From positions 62,501-126,500 of the forward strand of contig NZ_CP018632.1 in the NCBI RefSeq assembly GCF_002215215.1: a DNA stretch of 64,000 bases, written 5' to 3'. The notes beneath the pieces were generated by a model, which saw only the letters and a program-made list of their open reading frames with translations, searched no databases and was not told the origin of the DNA. The stretch is from Granulosicoccus antarcticus IMCC3135. GTDB lineage: Bacteria > Pseudomonadota > Gammaproteobacteria > Granulosicoccales > Granulosicoccaceae. A program made the translations under genes and the position numbers. This document shows positions 44,196 to 53,757 of the stretch, piece after piece; positions within the stretch are counted from its first letter, which is position 1; every line of letters starts with the position of its first letter.

Positions 44196-44596
44196 AAACA
44201 ACGCAGGGTAGATTCGGACTGGATTTCCAGCAAGGCATCTACACGCTCCTTGGCCCAGGTCGAGTCGCGGTAGAAAACACCGCGTTGGCCACGGTCTTGT
44301 TGCACTTGCATAACTGTCGAAATCTTTTCGTAGTCGGCAAAGCTCAGGCGCTCACGAATGAAGTCGATGCTACATGAGCATTGATGCAGCGATTCAAAAC
44401 TGTTGCCATTGGCAGCCATGCAGCCCAGCACATAATCAGCAATGACAGGCGTCGGATATTCGTTGGATGTTGCAGTGCACTCTTCAGCATTTGCAACTTG
44501 CGCTGACGTCATCAATATCAACGATACGGCCAGAGAGCGGATGAGCCACGATACTTTGTACATGCGAAATAATCTCTTTGTGTGTGGGCCTGTCAT
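44192..44596 (-). CDS. Unknown small exported cysteine-containing protein
   Basis: A 134-residue protein with a signal peptide (LAVSLILMTSAQVANA) and six cysteines in the mature part, including CTATSN, LGCMAANG and HQCSCSIDF. The pattern resembles small redox or haem-lyase-like exported proteins but no family is recognised. Its 3' end overlaps the SoxYZ-like gene by 4 bp and its start overlaps the next gene by 4 bp, so it pairs with the 44593-45270 gene. Confidence 0.7.
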   Translation of the reverse strand: MTGPHTKRLFRMYKVSWLIRSLAVSLILMTSAQVANAEECTATSNEYPTPVIADYVLGCMAANGNSFESLHQCSCSIDFIRERLSFADYEKISTVMQVQQDRGQRGVFYRDSTWAKERVDALLEIQSESTLRCF

Positions 44597-45270
44597 TCCA
44601 GCGACAGAATGCGATTGAACTGCTGATCATCCGCTTGAGCGGTTACTGAGATCCGCAACACGCCGGCAGGGGCTGAGTCGCTGAACTTGAAACTGAAAAG
44701 GGCATGGCGGAAAATGGATGATGCTTCCAGATACGTATCATCGATGAAGGGTGAGAACGATACGTTGCTGGTCACTATCTCTTTTTGATCATACTGATCT
44801 TTACCGCTTTCTACGGCCAGCTCCTTGTTGGCCAGCGCGTCCCGGATACGATTTCTGAAGTACAGAGTGCCGCCGCCGGTTGCCGTTGCCATGCTTTGGG
44901 CAACATGTTCCAGCATGGCAATGACAACCGGGTTGCCGCGATAGCCTGAAAAAGGCGGTAATGGCAGGTTCCGGCTGTCTGTCAGGAAGTTGAGTTCGAC
45001 ATCGCGACGCCCTTCGGGAAGAGCCTTGATAATATTCAGGCTGGCGGTATCCACGATATTGTCTTCACCAGGGTTGATGGCTTTGTAGTGGTATTTGATG
45101 ACATCGCCTTCGATGGTATTACTGAGATGACCTGTGTCGTAAATCAATGTCTGAACATCGGTGAGCTCTTCAAAGGCGTGGCTCGGCAGGGCGCACATTA
45201 TCAACAGACAGCCCGCAGTGATGCGGCTGAACAGCTTGCGGTGCGGTTTGAGTGCCATTGATAGCTGCAT
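44593..45270 (-). CDS. Unknown exported protein of the quinoprotein island
   Basis: About 225 residues with a signal peptide (ITAGCLLIMCALPSHA) and a beta-rich mature part with DVELNFLTDSRNLPLPPFSGYRG and an RNRIRDALAN segment. No family recognised. The gene shares an ATGA overlap with the small cysteine protein, and both lie between the SoxYZ carrier and the zinc hydrolase, so a role in that relay is plausible. Start at 45270 or 45258; 45324 is the longest alternative. Confidence 0.68.
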   Translation of the reverse strand: MQLSMALKPHRKLFSRITAGCLLIMCALPSHAFEELTDVQTLIYDTGHLSNTIEGDVIKYHYKAINPGEDNIVDTASLNIIKALPEGRRDVELNFLTDSRNLPLPPFSGYRGNPVVIAMLEHVAQSMATATGGGTLYFRNRIRDALANKELAVESGKDQYDQKEIVTSNVSFSPFIDDTYLEASSIFRHALFSFKFSDSAPAGVLRISVTAQADDQQFNRILSLE

Positions 45271-45307
45271 GGTTAAGAAAAACTCTGGTAGAAAAATGGT
45301 GAGTTGT

Positions 45308-45384
45308 TTAGGGGGCGTCCGCATCTGAAATGCGCCAACTATTATGTGGACGACCCCTTAGGTAATTGTTTTACGATCCCTAAG
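45308..45384. repeat. Nested inverted repeats in divergent promoter region
   Basis: The 45271-45617 gap contains no convincing gene. TTTAGGGGGCGTCC (45308-45321) pairs with GGACGACCCCTTAGG (45348-45362). A second, CTTAGG (45357-45362) with CCTAAG (45379-45384), follows. GTTTTACGATCCCTAA at 45369-45384 recurs nearly unchanged at 59984-59999. These could be operators for the zinc-hydrolase and upstream unknown genes. Confidence 0.5.
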
Positions 45385-45617
45385 TTAGTGTCCAACGCTT
45401 GTTAAAGTCAAGCAGGCTGATATGCATTTTTGCAGGCCTTGCATTCAAGCCTTGACGGCGCACTGAAGAGCACGTAGTCGGCTCTGACTGGGAGTGGTTT
45501 TAATCCTGAGAGGGGTTGTACTTGTAATAATAGTTGGTGTGTGTCGATCAGCGGGGTATCCCTGCCTGAGAGTGGGGGTAGGATGTCTGTTGACACAGAC
45601 ATCCATGGTCACCGCTC

Positions 45618-46619
45618 ATGCTCTGCAGGATTCAAGAATCGTTCAATGTATCGTTCCCGCCTGTGCGCCATGTGTTGTTCTGGCTTGTGTTCAGTCTGCC
45701 AGGCATGAATGCGAACGCAGACACCGAAGTGGGGCCAGCGACTGACTCAGAAGTCGTCACGGAAGATGTTGACGGTTTCACTGTAAACGAGGTGGCAGCG
45801 GGTGTATACCTGCATCAAGGACGTCATGAGCAGATGTCAGTGTCCAACCGTGGTGATATCGTCAATAGCGGATTCATCATCGGTACGGATGCGGTTGCCG
45901 TGATTGACCCGGGCGGCAGCGTACAGAACGCCCGCTTGCTGAGCAAACTCATCAGAGCTCATACCTCGTTACCGGTGCGATATGTGGTGCTGACTCACAT
46001 CCATCCCGATCATATGGCCGGGGTATCAGCTTTTCCTGCGACCAGTAAAGTGATTGCACACAGGCATTACCCGAGAGCTTTGGCACAGCGTGGTAATTTT
46101 TACTACGAACGATTCTCCACATTATTTGGTGGAAATATTGTGGAGGGCTTGCGTGTGCCGGACATTCTTGTCGACGAGAGCATGAGAATCGATCTGGGTG
46201 GGCGTCTGTTAAGCATCAGCGCTCATTCGACCGGGCATACGGACAACGACCTGAGTGTGTTTGATCACACGACGAAAACCTTGTTTGCCTCGGATCTGCT
46301 TTTTGCTCAGCGTACTCCGTCGTTGGATGGCAGTCTTGCCGGATGGCTGGATGTTTTGCGCAGCATTAAGAATGAAGACTACGCACTCGTGATTCCCGGG
46401 CATGGGCGCCCCGGCACTTGGCAAGAGGTTGCTACGCCTCAGATTCGGTATTTAAATGCATTGCAACATCGCGTGTCCAGTGACCTCGAACGTGGCCTCA
46501 CTCTCTCGGAGGCTATTGAGGCTGGCATGCAGGAAACCAACGAGGAGGGATGGCAGCTTTTCGAAGAAATACATCCGACGAATATTACAAAGGCCTATAC
46601 AGAACTGGAGTGGGATTAG
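45618..46619 (+). CDS. Quinoprotein relay zinc metallohydrolase (SoxH-like, MBL fold)
   Basis: A 333-residue exported metallo-beta-lactamase-fold protein. The signal segment is HVLFWLVFSLPG..ANA. The zinc motif is THIHPDHMAG, with further ligands in HSTGHTDND and PGHGRP. It belongs to the group placed with PQQ dehydrogenases and resembles SoxH. Possible roles include hydrolysing a thioester or other product on the SoxYZ-like carrier. The start is uncertain because the N-terminus is weakly conserved; a shorter start near the SFPPVRHV segment cannot be excluded. Confidence 0.86.
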   Translation: MLCRIQESFNVSFPPVRHVLFWLVFSLPGMNANADTEVGPATDSEVVTEDVDGFTVNEVAAGVYLHQGRHEQMSVSNRGDIVNSGFIIGTDAVAVIDPGGSVQNARLLSKLIRAHTSLPVRYVVLTHIHPDHMAGVSAFPATSKVIAHRHYPRALAQRGNFYYERFSTLFGGNIVEGLRVPDILVDESMRIDLGGRLLSISAHSTGHTDNDLSVFDHTTKTLFASDLLFAQRTPSLDGSLAGWLDVLRSIKNEDYALVIPGHGRPGTWQEVATPQIRYLNALQHRVSSDLERGLTLSEAIEAGMQETNEEGWQLFEEIHPTNITKAYTELEWD

Positions 46620-47090
46620 CTCAAATCTGCTTGTTTTGGAGAGTTCAAATATTCGGATAGCTGGATATTTGTTGTTCGTATGGGCCTAATGTACAAGGCC
46701 ATAAAGCCGATCATACGGGCTATTTGTATTGACCTCATTCGAAGTTCAGGTGTAATTTGTAGATATCTGATTAGTAACAAAAGCGAAAGACTTTTGCGCA
46801 GTCAGTGAATGTGGATCCGGGGAATATTTTTTCATTGTTTATACCTGCAATAAGCTCATGTCGACATGTCAGTGCGTTATGTCTCGTACGTGGCTATCTC
46901 CCGGAAATGCTCCTGCTGGACGATTCAAGTCTGGAAATGCCTGACTGACGTGTTTTTTCAATGGTCAGTTTTTCAAAGCTGCGCTGTTGAAAGCAAGGCA
47001 CTGATGGGCATGCAAGGCGATGCATCGTTGAATGGGAACATCAAGTATTTTGAGTAATTCAAATATCTCAATCAAACTGTGGAGAGAGCA
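46620..47090. other. Intergenic region upstream of xoxF
   Basis: About 470 bp with no credible gene. A GTATGGGCC/CATACGGGC pair occurs around 46678-46725. No clear sigma-70 or sigma-54 promoter was found, but the long leader before xoxF, with a perfect GGAGAGAG ribosome site at 47081-47088, suggests strong regulated expression here. Confidence 0.4.
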
Positions 47091-48899
47091 ATGATAAAAA
47101 GCTTCGCCAGAACGACGGTGATAGCCACGCTGGCTACGGTACTTGCGGGAGTCGGTACCGCAAGCGCCAATGACGAGGTCAAGGAGTTGTCCGGCAATCC
47201 TGCTAACTGGGCTATGCAGACAGGCGATTACGCCAATACGCGCTACAGTAAACTGGATCAGATTACCGCTGAAAATGCGAAAGATCTGCAGCCTGTATGG
47301 ACATTCTCGACCGGTGTCCTGCGTGGTCATGAAGGGGGGCCGCTGGTTATCGGCGACACCATGTACTTGCATACGCCGTTTCCTAATCGTGTTTATGCGA
47401 TGGACTTGAACGAAGAGGGCCGCATCAAGTGGATGTACGAGCCCAAGCAGGATCCGGCGGTCATTCCGGTCATGTGCTGCGATACCGTCAACCGTGGACT
47501 TGCTTATGGCGACGGGAAGATATTCCTGCACCAGGCTGACACGACACTCGTGGCGCTGGATGTCGAGAATGGGGACGTCGTCTGGTCAGTCAAGAACGGT
47601 GACCCGGGCAAAGGTGAAAGTGGTACGGCAGCACCGATGGTCTATAACGACAAGGTATTCCTGGGTATATCCGGTGGTGAGTTTGGTGTTCACGGCAGCA
47701 TCACGGCCTACAACATTGCAGATGGTTCACAGGCATGGCGTGGCTATTCCACGGGTCCTGATGACATGACTCTGATGGATCCTGAAAAGACCACACATCT
47801 GGGACAAGCTGTGGGCGTCGACTCAGGCACCGCAACTTGGGAAGGTGACCAGTGGAAGATCGGTGGTGGCACAACCTGGGGCTGGTTCTCCTTTGATCCG
47901 GAAGAAAATCTGATCTATTACGGCACCGGTAATCCAAGTACCTGGAACCCTGTACAGCGACCGGGCGACAATCGCTGGTCAATGACAATCTTTGCTCGCG
48001 ACATCGACACTGGCATGACCAAGTGGGTCTACCAGATGACGCCACACGATGAGTGGGATTTTGATGGTGTCAACGAGATGATTCTGGTTGATCAGGAAAT
48101 CGACGGTGAAGATCGCAAGACGCTGGTTCACTTTGATCGTAACGGTTTTGGCTACACCATGGATCGCGTTAGTGGTGAATTGCTGGTTGCCGAAAAGTTT
48201 GATCCGGCTGTCAACTGGGCAACACATGTCGATATGAAGACTGGTCGTCCTCAAGTGGTTGCCGAATACTCAACCGGTCAGAATGGTGAAGATGTCAATA
48301 CAACAAACGTCTGCCCGGCAGCACTGGGATCAAAAGATCAACAACCAGCAGCCTACTCGCCGGACACCAATCTGTTCTATGTACCAACGAATCACGTGTG
48401 CATGGATTACGAGCCGTTTGAAGTGGAGTACACAGCAGGACAACCGTACGTTGGTGCAACGCTATCCATGTTCCCAGCTGGCAAGGTTACCGAAGATGGT
48501 ACCGACAACCTGGGTAACTTCATTGCCTGGGATGCTGCCAAAGGTGAAATCAAATGGTCTATCCCTGAAGCTTTCTCAGTCTGGAGCGGTGCTCTGGCAA
48601 CGGCCGGTAACGTTGTTTTTTACGGCACGCTGGAAGGTCATCTGAAGGCTATCAATGCTGAAACGGGTGAAGAGCTGTATCGCTTCAAAACACCGTCTTC
48701 CATCATTGGTAACGTAACGACCTGGGAGCACGATGGCAAACAGTACATCGGTGTGTTGTCAGGCCTGGGCGGATGGGCCGGCATCGGTTTTGCTGCCGGT
48801 CTTTCCGGTGATACAGACGGTCTGGGTGCAGTAGGTGCCTATAAGTCACTGTCCAGTTACACCGCTCTGGGTGGTGTGCTGACGGTTTTTGCTCTGTAA
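47091..48899 (+). CDS. xoxF: Lanthanide-dependent PQQ methanol/alcohol dehydrogenase XoxF
   Basis: A 602-residue periplasmic quinoprotein with a signal peptide ending near GTASA. The beta-propeller carries the adjacent cysteine pair Cys 129-130 (VMCCDTV) and the active-site stretch [10 protein letters not shown]. There Asp 323 is the catalytic base and Asp 325, two residues on, is the extra acidic ligand that marks lanthanide enzymes; MxaF has Ala there. The ATG at 47091 follows GGAGAGAG. It heads a run with xoxG and xoxJ, and a separate operon encodes MxaRSACKL-like maturation proteins. Substrate may be methanol or another short alcohol. Confidence 0.94.
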   Translation: MIKSFARTTVIATLATVLAGVGTASANDEVKELSGNPANWAMQTGDYANTRYSKLDQITAENAKDLQPVWTFSTGVLRGHEGGPLVIGDTMYLHTPFPNRVYAMDLNEEGRIKWMYEPKQDPAVIPVMCCDTVNRGLAYGDGKIFLHQADTTLVALDVENGDVVWSVKNGDPGKGESGTAAPMVYNDKVFLGISGGEFGVHGSITAYNIADGSQAWRGYSTGPDDMTLMDPEKTTHLGQAVGVDSGTATWEGDQWKIGGGTTWGWFSFDPEENLIYYGTGNPSTWNPVQRPGDNRWSMTIFARDIDTGMTKWVYQMTPHDEWDFDGVNEMILVDQEIDGEDRKTLVHFDRNGFGYTMDRVSGELLVAEKFDPAVNWATHVDMKTGRPQVVAEYSTGQNGEDVNTTNVCPAALGSKDQQPAAYSPDTNLFYVPTNHVCMDYEPFEVEYTAGQPYVGATLSMFPAGKVTEDGTDNLGNFIAWDAAKGEIKWSIPEAFSVWSGALATAGNVVFYGTLEGHLKAINAETGEELYRFKTPSSIIGNVTTWEHDGKQYIGVLSGLGGWAGIGFAAGLSGDTDGLGAVGAYKSLSSYTALGGVLTVFAL

Positions 48900-48924
48900 T
48901 TACAGCCAATCTGGCCTGAAAGAG

Positions 48925-48960
48925 ACACGTGCTCGTCGGTTTGATGTGACGAGTACGTGT
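48925..48960 (+). terminator. Hairpin between xoxF and xoxG
   Basis: ACACGTGCTCGTC and GACGAGTACGTGT pair around a 10-nt loop, 25 bp after xoxF, followed by TTCTT. A leaky terminator or RNA-stability element would let xoxF be made in excess over the downstream genes. Confidence 0.6.
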
Positions 48961-49080
48961 TCTTACTGTCAGGCGTCTGTAATCCATTCTTCTTCAGTGA
49001 TGATTGAGTGGCAGGTTCAGTTAGACGACTCGCTACTTTATTCGTATCAAGACATTACCGAACCGTTTTCATAATCTGCC

Positions 49081-49506
49081 ATGAACAAAGTCCAAACACT
49101 CGCACTATGCCTTTTCGTTCTGTCGCCAACGTTTGCGAATGCTTCTGAGGGGGATGTGCCGCAGTACGTTGTAGAAGACGGGAAAGTCGACAAGGCAACC
49201 TACAACGGATATCGTCGTTTCCACGGTACGTGTCATGCCTGTCACGGTCAGGATGCCTTGGGTAGTAGCATTGCCCCGGCTCTGGTTGAATCGCTGAAAA
49301 CCATGGACTACGAAACATTCAAGAAAACCGTGTACGAAGGTAGACAGACAACCGATGCCTCCGGAGCCGTAAACGCCATGCCATCGTTTGCCATTGACAA
49401 GAATATTACCAAGCATCTGGATGATATCTATCGATACCTCTCGGCTCGTGCCGCAGATGCTCTACCGCCAGGGCGTCCAGAAAAAATCCCCAAGAAGAAA
49501 TCCTGA
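49081..49506 (+). CDS. xoxG: Cytochrome c, XoxG-like electron acceptor
   Basis: A 141-residue exported c-type cytochrome; the signal peptide ends near AFAN-A-S-E. The single haem site CHACH lies at residues 51-55, and a Met ligand is likely in NAMPSFAID. It would accept electrons from XoxF and pass them to the terminal oxidase. The 3' tail is basic (EKIPKKKS). It sits between xoxF and xoxJ, the standard order of xoxFGJ. Confidence 0.88.
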   Translation: MNKVQTLALCLFVLSPTFANASEGDVPQYVVEDGKVDKATYNGYRRFHGTCHACHGQDALGSSIAPALVESLKTMDYETFKKTVYEGRQTTDASGAVNAMPSFAIDKNITKHLDDIYRYLSARAADALPPGRPEKIPKKKS

Positions 49507-49530
49507 TATTGATATGTCTGTTAATGGCTC

Positions 49531-50394
49531 ATGTTTTCAGCTAACCGGATAGACGTGGTGAAGATTGCTCGAATCGTTGTCTTGCTGTCCGTGGTTGTTC
49601 TTGCCACGGCTGCCAGTCTGACGCAGGCAGCAAGTACCGGACGTCAGGCACTCACAACATCGCATTTGCGCGTTTGTGCCGATCCCAGCAACCTGCCTTT
49701 CTCCAACAAGGCGGGTGAGGGATTCGAGAACCGGATAGTGGAATTGATCGGCAAGGAGTTGGGGCGAGAAGTTCTATATACCTGGTTTCCCCAGACCACA
49801 GGCTTTATCAGAAATACATTGAAATTACGTCAGTGTGATCTTGTTTCAGGCATCACAACGACCAGCGAGACGGTTCAGAATACTAATCCGTACTATCACT
49901 CTGCGTATTCGATTGTTTATCGAAAATCACTGGGTGAGCCACTTGTCACGATCACGGACCCGCGGCTGAAATCGTTACGACTGGGAATCGTGGCAGGCAC
50001 ACCCCCTGGCGATATTCTTGCGGGTCAGGGCTTGATGGGAAACATCAAACCTTATCATCTCCTTGCAGATACTCGGCGTAATGCGCCCGCCAGGCAGGCA
50101 GTGTTGGATGTGGCTTCAGGAGAGACCGATGTTGCGTTTATCTGGGGGCCGATAGCTGGCTATTTTGCGAGTCAGTCAGAAGAGCCGCTGGTGGTCACGC
50201 CATTGTTGAACGAAGATCGCAGAGTTCGCATGAATTACCGCGTATCGATGGCCGTACGATACAACGAGACAGACTGGAAACACGAGATCAATGAAGTGCT
50301 GGCGAAGCTGCAACCGCAGATCGACGAGATACTCAAAGAGTACGGCGTGCCATTACTGAATGATCTTGGGGAGTTGCGAGATAGCAATCCATAA
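49531..50394 (+). CDS. xoxJ: XoxJ-like periplasmic binding protein
   Basis: A 287-residue exported protein of the periplasmic-binding (solute-binding, family 3) fold, with a signal segment up to LTQAAS and the conserved opening LRVCADPSNLPFSNK. Such MoxJ/XoxJ proteins associate with XoxF/MxaF and may help load or activate the enzyme. Overlaps the next gene by 35 bp. Confidence 0.87.
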   Translation: MFSANRIDVVKIARIVVLLSVVVLATAASLTQAASTGRQALTTSHLRVCADPSNLPFSNKAGEGFENRIVELIGKELGREVLYTWFPQTTGFIRNTLKLRQCDLVSGITTTSETVQNTNPYYHSAYSIVYRKSLGEPLVTITDPRLKSLRLGIVAGTPPGDILAGQGLMGNIKPYHLLADTRRNAPARQAVLDVASGETDVAFIWGPIAGYFASQSEEPLVVTPLLNEDRRVRMNYRVSMAVRYNETDWKHEINEVLAKLQPQIDEILKEYGVPLLNDLGELRDSNP

Positions 50395-50944
50395 CAAGCA
50401 GCTGTGGTTGACGTTATTGCTGTGTCTGGGTTGTTTCTCTGTCATGGCGGTGGAAGAGCCTGCCGAATACCGGATGGAACGGTACGATGACGAGGTGCCA
50501 GATACCTTGTCTGGAGCGGTACGTATTAGCGCCGTTGAAGCGTTGGAATTGCAGCAAGACAAGGGCGCGGTGATCGTGGACGTCATTCCCGAACATCGGC
50601 AGCCGGAAGAGTTGCCGGAAGACCAGTTATGGTTGCCGGTCCCGCATGAAGGCGTTGCTGGTGCGGTGTGGTTACCCGACGTGGGTTACGGCCTGTTGTC
50701 AGTAGTGACGGAGACCTATTTCAGGACTCATCTGGAAAAATTGACTGAAGGCGATTTGAAACATGCGCTGGTTTTCTATTGCCGGACAAACTGCTGGATG
50801 TCCTGGAACGCCGCCAAACGTGCTTTGGAATATGGTTATTCTTCGGTGTTCTGGTTGGCTGAGGGTATAGAAGACTGGAAGTTCGAAGGGTATGAGCTGG
50901 AAATGCTGGAGCCTGCAGAAGGAAAACGTCAGACAGATCGTTAA
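50360..50944 (+). CDS. PQQ-associated CXXCW-motif protein
   Basis: A 194-residue protein with an N-terminal hydrophobic signal (LWLTLLLCLGCFSVMA) and a rhodanese-like C-terminal half carrying FYCRTNCWMSWNAAKRALEYGY. This is the signature of the CXXCW family found beside quinoprotein dehydrogenases. It probably works in the periplasm in a thiol-dependent step. The ATG at 50360 overlaps xoxJ by 35 bp. Confidence 0.87.
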   Translation: MILGSCEIAIHNKQLWLTLLLCLGCFSVMAVEEPAEYRMERYDDEVPDTLSGAVRISAVEALELQQDKGAVIVDVIPEHRQPEELPEDQLWLPVPHEGVAGAVWLPDVGYGLLSVVTETYFRTHLEKLTEGDLKHALVFYCRTNCWMSWNAAKRALEYGYSSVFWLAEGIEDWKFEGYELEMLEPAEGKRQTDR

Positions 50945-51058
50945 GCGACGATCACACTATTTGCAGGCGGTTTGGCTGATTTGTCAGGCCGCTCGCAGGC
51001 TGTCAGAAAAATCAGACAGATAACTGAAAATTCATAATTGCCTTTAAAGGGAGATGTA

Positions 51059-51487
51059 ATGATGAAAAAGCGGATAGCTTCAACAGTCTTGTTGCTGGCA
51101 AGTGTTTTTGGTGCATCCACAGTTTATGCACAGGCGGGTTTGTTGACAGGCGGTGCAACCAAGCTTGAGCCGATTACGCTCTCTTCGGGTATGCCGCTGG
51201 CGGACGCGCCTTATGAGCTGGAATCTGGCGGATATTATTCGATAGATATTGTCTGTGACGGTTCAGCAGAGCTGGCTATCTCGGGTTCCCAGTTTTTCCG
51301 GAATGTCTGGATGGATGAAGTCGTGATCAACGATATCGAAATCAGACCTTTGGGTATCGACAGTCTTGAGTTTGACGATGAAGGTACAGCGACACTGAAG
51401 TTCATAGCTATTCGGCCCGGTACCTACGAGGTTCGTATTCCCGGTACAACCGGGGAGACTCAGAAAGCCACGTTCACTATCAAGTAG
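51059..51487 (+). CDS. Unknown small exported beta-rich protein
   Basis: A 142-residue exported protein with a signal peptide ending in VYAQA. The mature part has an Ig-like pattern: YYSIDIVCDGSAELAISGSQFF and FIAIRPGTYEVRIPGTTG. I do not recognise it. It sits between the CXXCW protein and the substrate-binding protein and is likely part of the alcohol-oxidation system. The start follows AAAGGGAG. Confidence 0.72.
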   Translation: MMKKRIASTVLLLASVFGASTVYAQAGLLTGGATKLEPITLSSGMPLADAPYELESGGYYSIDIVCDGSAELAISGSQFFRNVWMDEVVINDIEIRPLGIDSLEFDDEGTATLKFIAIRPGTYEVRIPGTTGETQKATFTIK

Positions 51488-51499
51488 TGGAGGTGCGCT

Positions 51500-52726
51500 A
51501 TGAAAGCATGCCAATCCGATAGCAATAAGATCGGGCAGATGCTGCGCAAGGCTTTGGGGGTTGTCTGTACCATTCTGGTATTGACACCCGCTGCCTGGGC
51601 GAAGCAAGAGCTGGAAGTTCCGTTGCTCTATGTCAGCCGCGAAGAGCCCGTTCAGATTCCTTTGTCTCTACTGGATATTCCACCCGATCAGAATGGTCTG
51701 CTGGGAGCACAGCTGGGGCTTAATGATAATCAGACGACCGGCAATTTCCTGGGACATGCGTATTCGATGGAAAGTGTCGTGGCAACTGAAAACGGCGATA
51801 TTGTCGAACTGGTCCGGCCCTTTGTCGAAGCCGGTCGAGTGTTGATCGTTGCGGATCTGGATGCCGCGGACTTGATAACGTTAGCGGACACCTTCGCGGA
51901 GGCGCTGCTGTTCAATGTGCGCTCCACCGATAATCATCTACGTAACGAGAGTTGCCGAGCCGGCATCTTCCATGTTGCCCCCAGCCGAGCCATGTTGACA
52001 GATGCACTGGCGCAGTTCCTATCCTGGAAACGTTGGGACGAGCTGGTGCTGGTTACTGGCAGACATGAAAATGATCGCCTGTATGCTCAATCCTTGCAGC
52101 AGTCGATGAAGCGCTTCGGACTGAAGATTGTCGAAAACAAGAACTGGACCTCTGTACCTGGCGCGCGCCGCACTGACTCTGGTCATCACAGTGTGCAGCA
52201 GGAAATACCCGTGTTCAGTCGTTTCAAGGATCATGATCTTGTATTGGTGGCAGATGAGCAGGATGAATTTGGCGAGTATTTTTCCTATCGCATGACTGAG
52301 CCTCGGCCAGTGGCTGGCACGCAGGGTCTGGTGCCTACCAGCTGGGATCGTACCCAGGAGCAATGGGGAGCTACCCAGATCCAGCGTCGCTTCCATCAAT
52401 TGGCTGGTCGGGACATGACAGAACGTGATTATGCAGCCTGGGCCGCTCTGCGTGCCATTGCCGAGGGCGTCACTAAAACCAGTTCTGCGCAGGTGCAACA
52501 GGTGCGTGAATATCTATTGTCTAAGGATTTCAAGCTGGCCGCCTTCAAGGGTGTGCCACTGACTTTCCGAGGCTGGAACGGACAGTTGCGTCAACCCATC
52601 TTGCTGGTGGCACCACGCATGCTGGTCAGTGTTTCACCGCAAGAGGGGTTTCTTCATCAGGTCAGTGAACTGGATACGCTGGGTATTGATGAACCGGAAT
52701 CGGTTTGTACGCAATTCAACTCTTAG
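51500..52726 (+). CDS. ABC-type binding protein of the PQQ alcohol system
   Basis: A 408-residue protein with an N-terminal hydrophobic signal ending near AAWA. The opening (ELEVPLLYVSREEPVQIPLSLLDIPPDQNGLLGAQLGLNDN) and the rest match the branched-amino-acid-like substrate-binding family located with PQQ alcohol dehydrogenases. It would bind an organic or metal ligand and could serve the ABC-2 pair encoded at 60011-61587. Related genes occur in the lanthanide-utilisation (lut) cluster of Methylorubrum. Start follows GGAGG. Confidence 0.86.
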   Translation: MKACQSDSNKIGQMLRKALGVVCTILVLTPAAWAKQELEVPLLYVSREEPVQIPLSLLDIPPDQNGLLGAQLGLNDNQTTGNFLGHAYSMESVVATENGDIVELVRPFVEAGRVLIVADLDAADLITLADTFAEALLFNVRSTDNHLRNESCRAGIFHVAPSRAMLTDALAQFLSWKRWDELVLVTGRHENDRLYAQSLQQSMKRFGLKIVENKNWTSVPGARRTDSGHHSVQQEIPVFSRFKDHDLVLVADEQDEFGEYFSYRMTEPRPVAGTQGLVPTSWDRTQEQWGATQIQRRFHQLAGRDMTERDYAAWAALRAIAEGVTKTSSAQVQQVREYLLSKDFKLAAFKGVPLTFRGWNGQLRQPILLVAPRMLVSVSPQEGFLHQVSELDTLGIDEPESVCTQFNS

Positions 52727-52782
52727 AGCTCGCGATAAATGACTTTTTCACGAACCCTTGAATTTAGCTGAGGAAACAAGCA

Positions 52783-53757
52783 ATGCACAGAATGAGTCGA
52801 ATAGCATTACTGTCGAGTCTGATGATGGGCCTGGCTTCGCCGGCAATGGCGTATACGATTTACGTCTCCAACGAAAAAGACAATACCGTCAGCGTTATCG
52901 ATGGCGAGTCTCTGGAAGTGATTGACACGATCACTGTCGGTCAGCGACCTCGCGGGATTGTTCTGAGTCAGGATGGTAACGAGCTGTATATGTGTACCAG
53001 TGATGATGATCATGTAGAAGTACTGAATCTTGACACGGGTAAAGTCACACATACCTTGCCCTCGGGTCCTGATCCGGAACTGATGGCTTTGAGTCCCGAT
53101 GGACGCCGCCTGTATATAGCCAACGAAGACGACAATCTGGTTACTGTGGTCGATGTCGATGAACGACGCAAAGTGGTTGAAATACCCGTCGGTATCGAGC
53201 CTGAAGGCATTGGCTTGAGCCCGGATGGAAAGTGGTTGGTCAACACCTCGGAGACCACCAATATGGCCCATTTCATCAATACCGAAACGCTCGAAATCGA
53301 TGATAACGTACTGGTTGATTCCCGGCCGCGTGTCGCCCAGTTCAAGCCCGATGGAACAGAAGTGTGGGTATCTTCGGAGATTGGTGGCACGGTATCCATC
53401 ATCAATGCCGAGACTCGGGAAATCGAGCATTCAATTTCATTTGAAGTTCGAGGTCTGCCGCCCGAGGCTATTCAGCCTGTGGGAATCAAGTTGTCTTCCG
53501 ATGGCAGTAACAAGGCCTATATCGCTCTGGGACCTGCAGCCAGAATAGCGGTGGTGGATATGCAAAGCTATGAAGTGGAGAAATATCTGCTGGTCGGACC
53601 CCGAGTCTGGAACATGGCATTCTCACCGGATCAGGATCGTCTGTTTACAACCAATGGTGTTGGTGGTGATGTATCAGTTATCGATCTGAAGAAAATGAAA
53701 GTCTTGAAGTCCGTCAAGGTCGGGCGTTTACCGTGGGGTGTGGTGGTAAGGCCATGA
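52783..53757 (+). CDS. PQQ-associated beta-propeller protein
   Basis: A 324-residue exported protein with a signal peptide ending MA-YT and seven-blade YVTN repeats (IYVSNEKDNTVSVIDGE, MCTSDDDHVEVLNL, YIANEDDNLVTVVDV). This is the second propeller in the island; the other is at 39215. It lies just before a protein of unknown function and near the binding protein. A role as periplasmic receptor or scaffold for PQQ or metal is inferred. Confidence 0.88.
   Translation: MHRMSRIALLSSLMMGLASPAMAYTIYVSNEKDNTVSVIDGESLEVIDTITVGQRPRGIVLSQDGNELYMCTSDDDHVEVLNLDTGKVTHTLPSGPDPELMALSPDGRRLYIANEDDNLVTVVDVDERRKVVEIPVGIEPEGIGLSPDGKWLVNTSETTNMAHFINTETLEIDDNVLVDSRPRVAQFKPDGTEVWVSSEIGGTVSIINAETREIEHSISFEVRGLPPEAIQPVGIKLSSDGSNKAYIALGPAARIAVVDMQSYEVEKYLLVGPRVWNMAFSPDQDRLFTTNGVGGDVSVIDLKKMKVLKSVKVGRLPWGVVVRP

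Noticed and set aside
46866-47057. 63-residue ORF upstream of xoxF
   Set aside because: No ribosome site, no recognisable family, Cys/Trp-rich composition unlike a real protein; not a PqqA peptide because the conserved Glu-x3-Tyr pair is absent.
47091-48899. Calcium-type MxaF
   Set aside because: The WDFDG motif has the extra Asp of lanthanide enzymes and no MxaI small subunit gene follows.
51059-51487. Lanmodulin-like lanthanide-binding protein
   Set aside because: No EF-hand motifs are present in the sequence.
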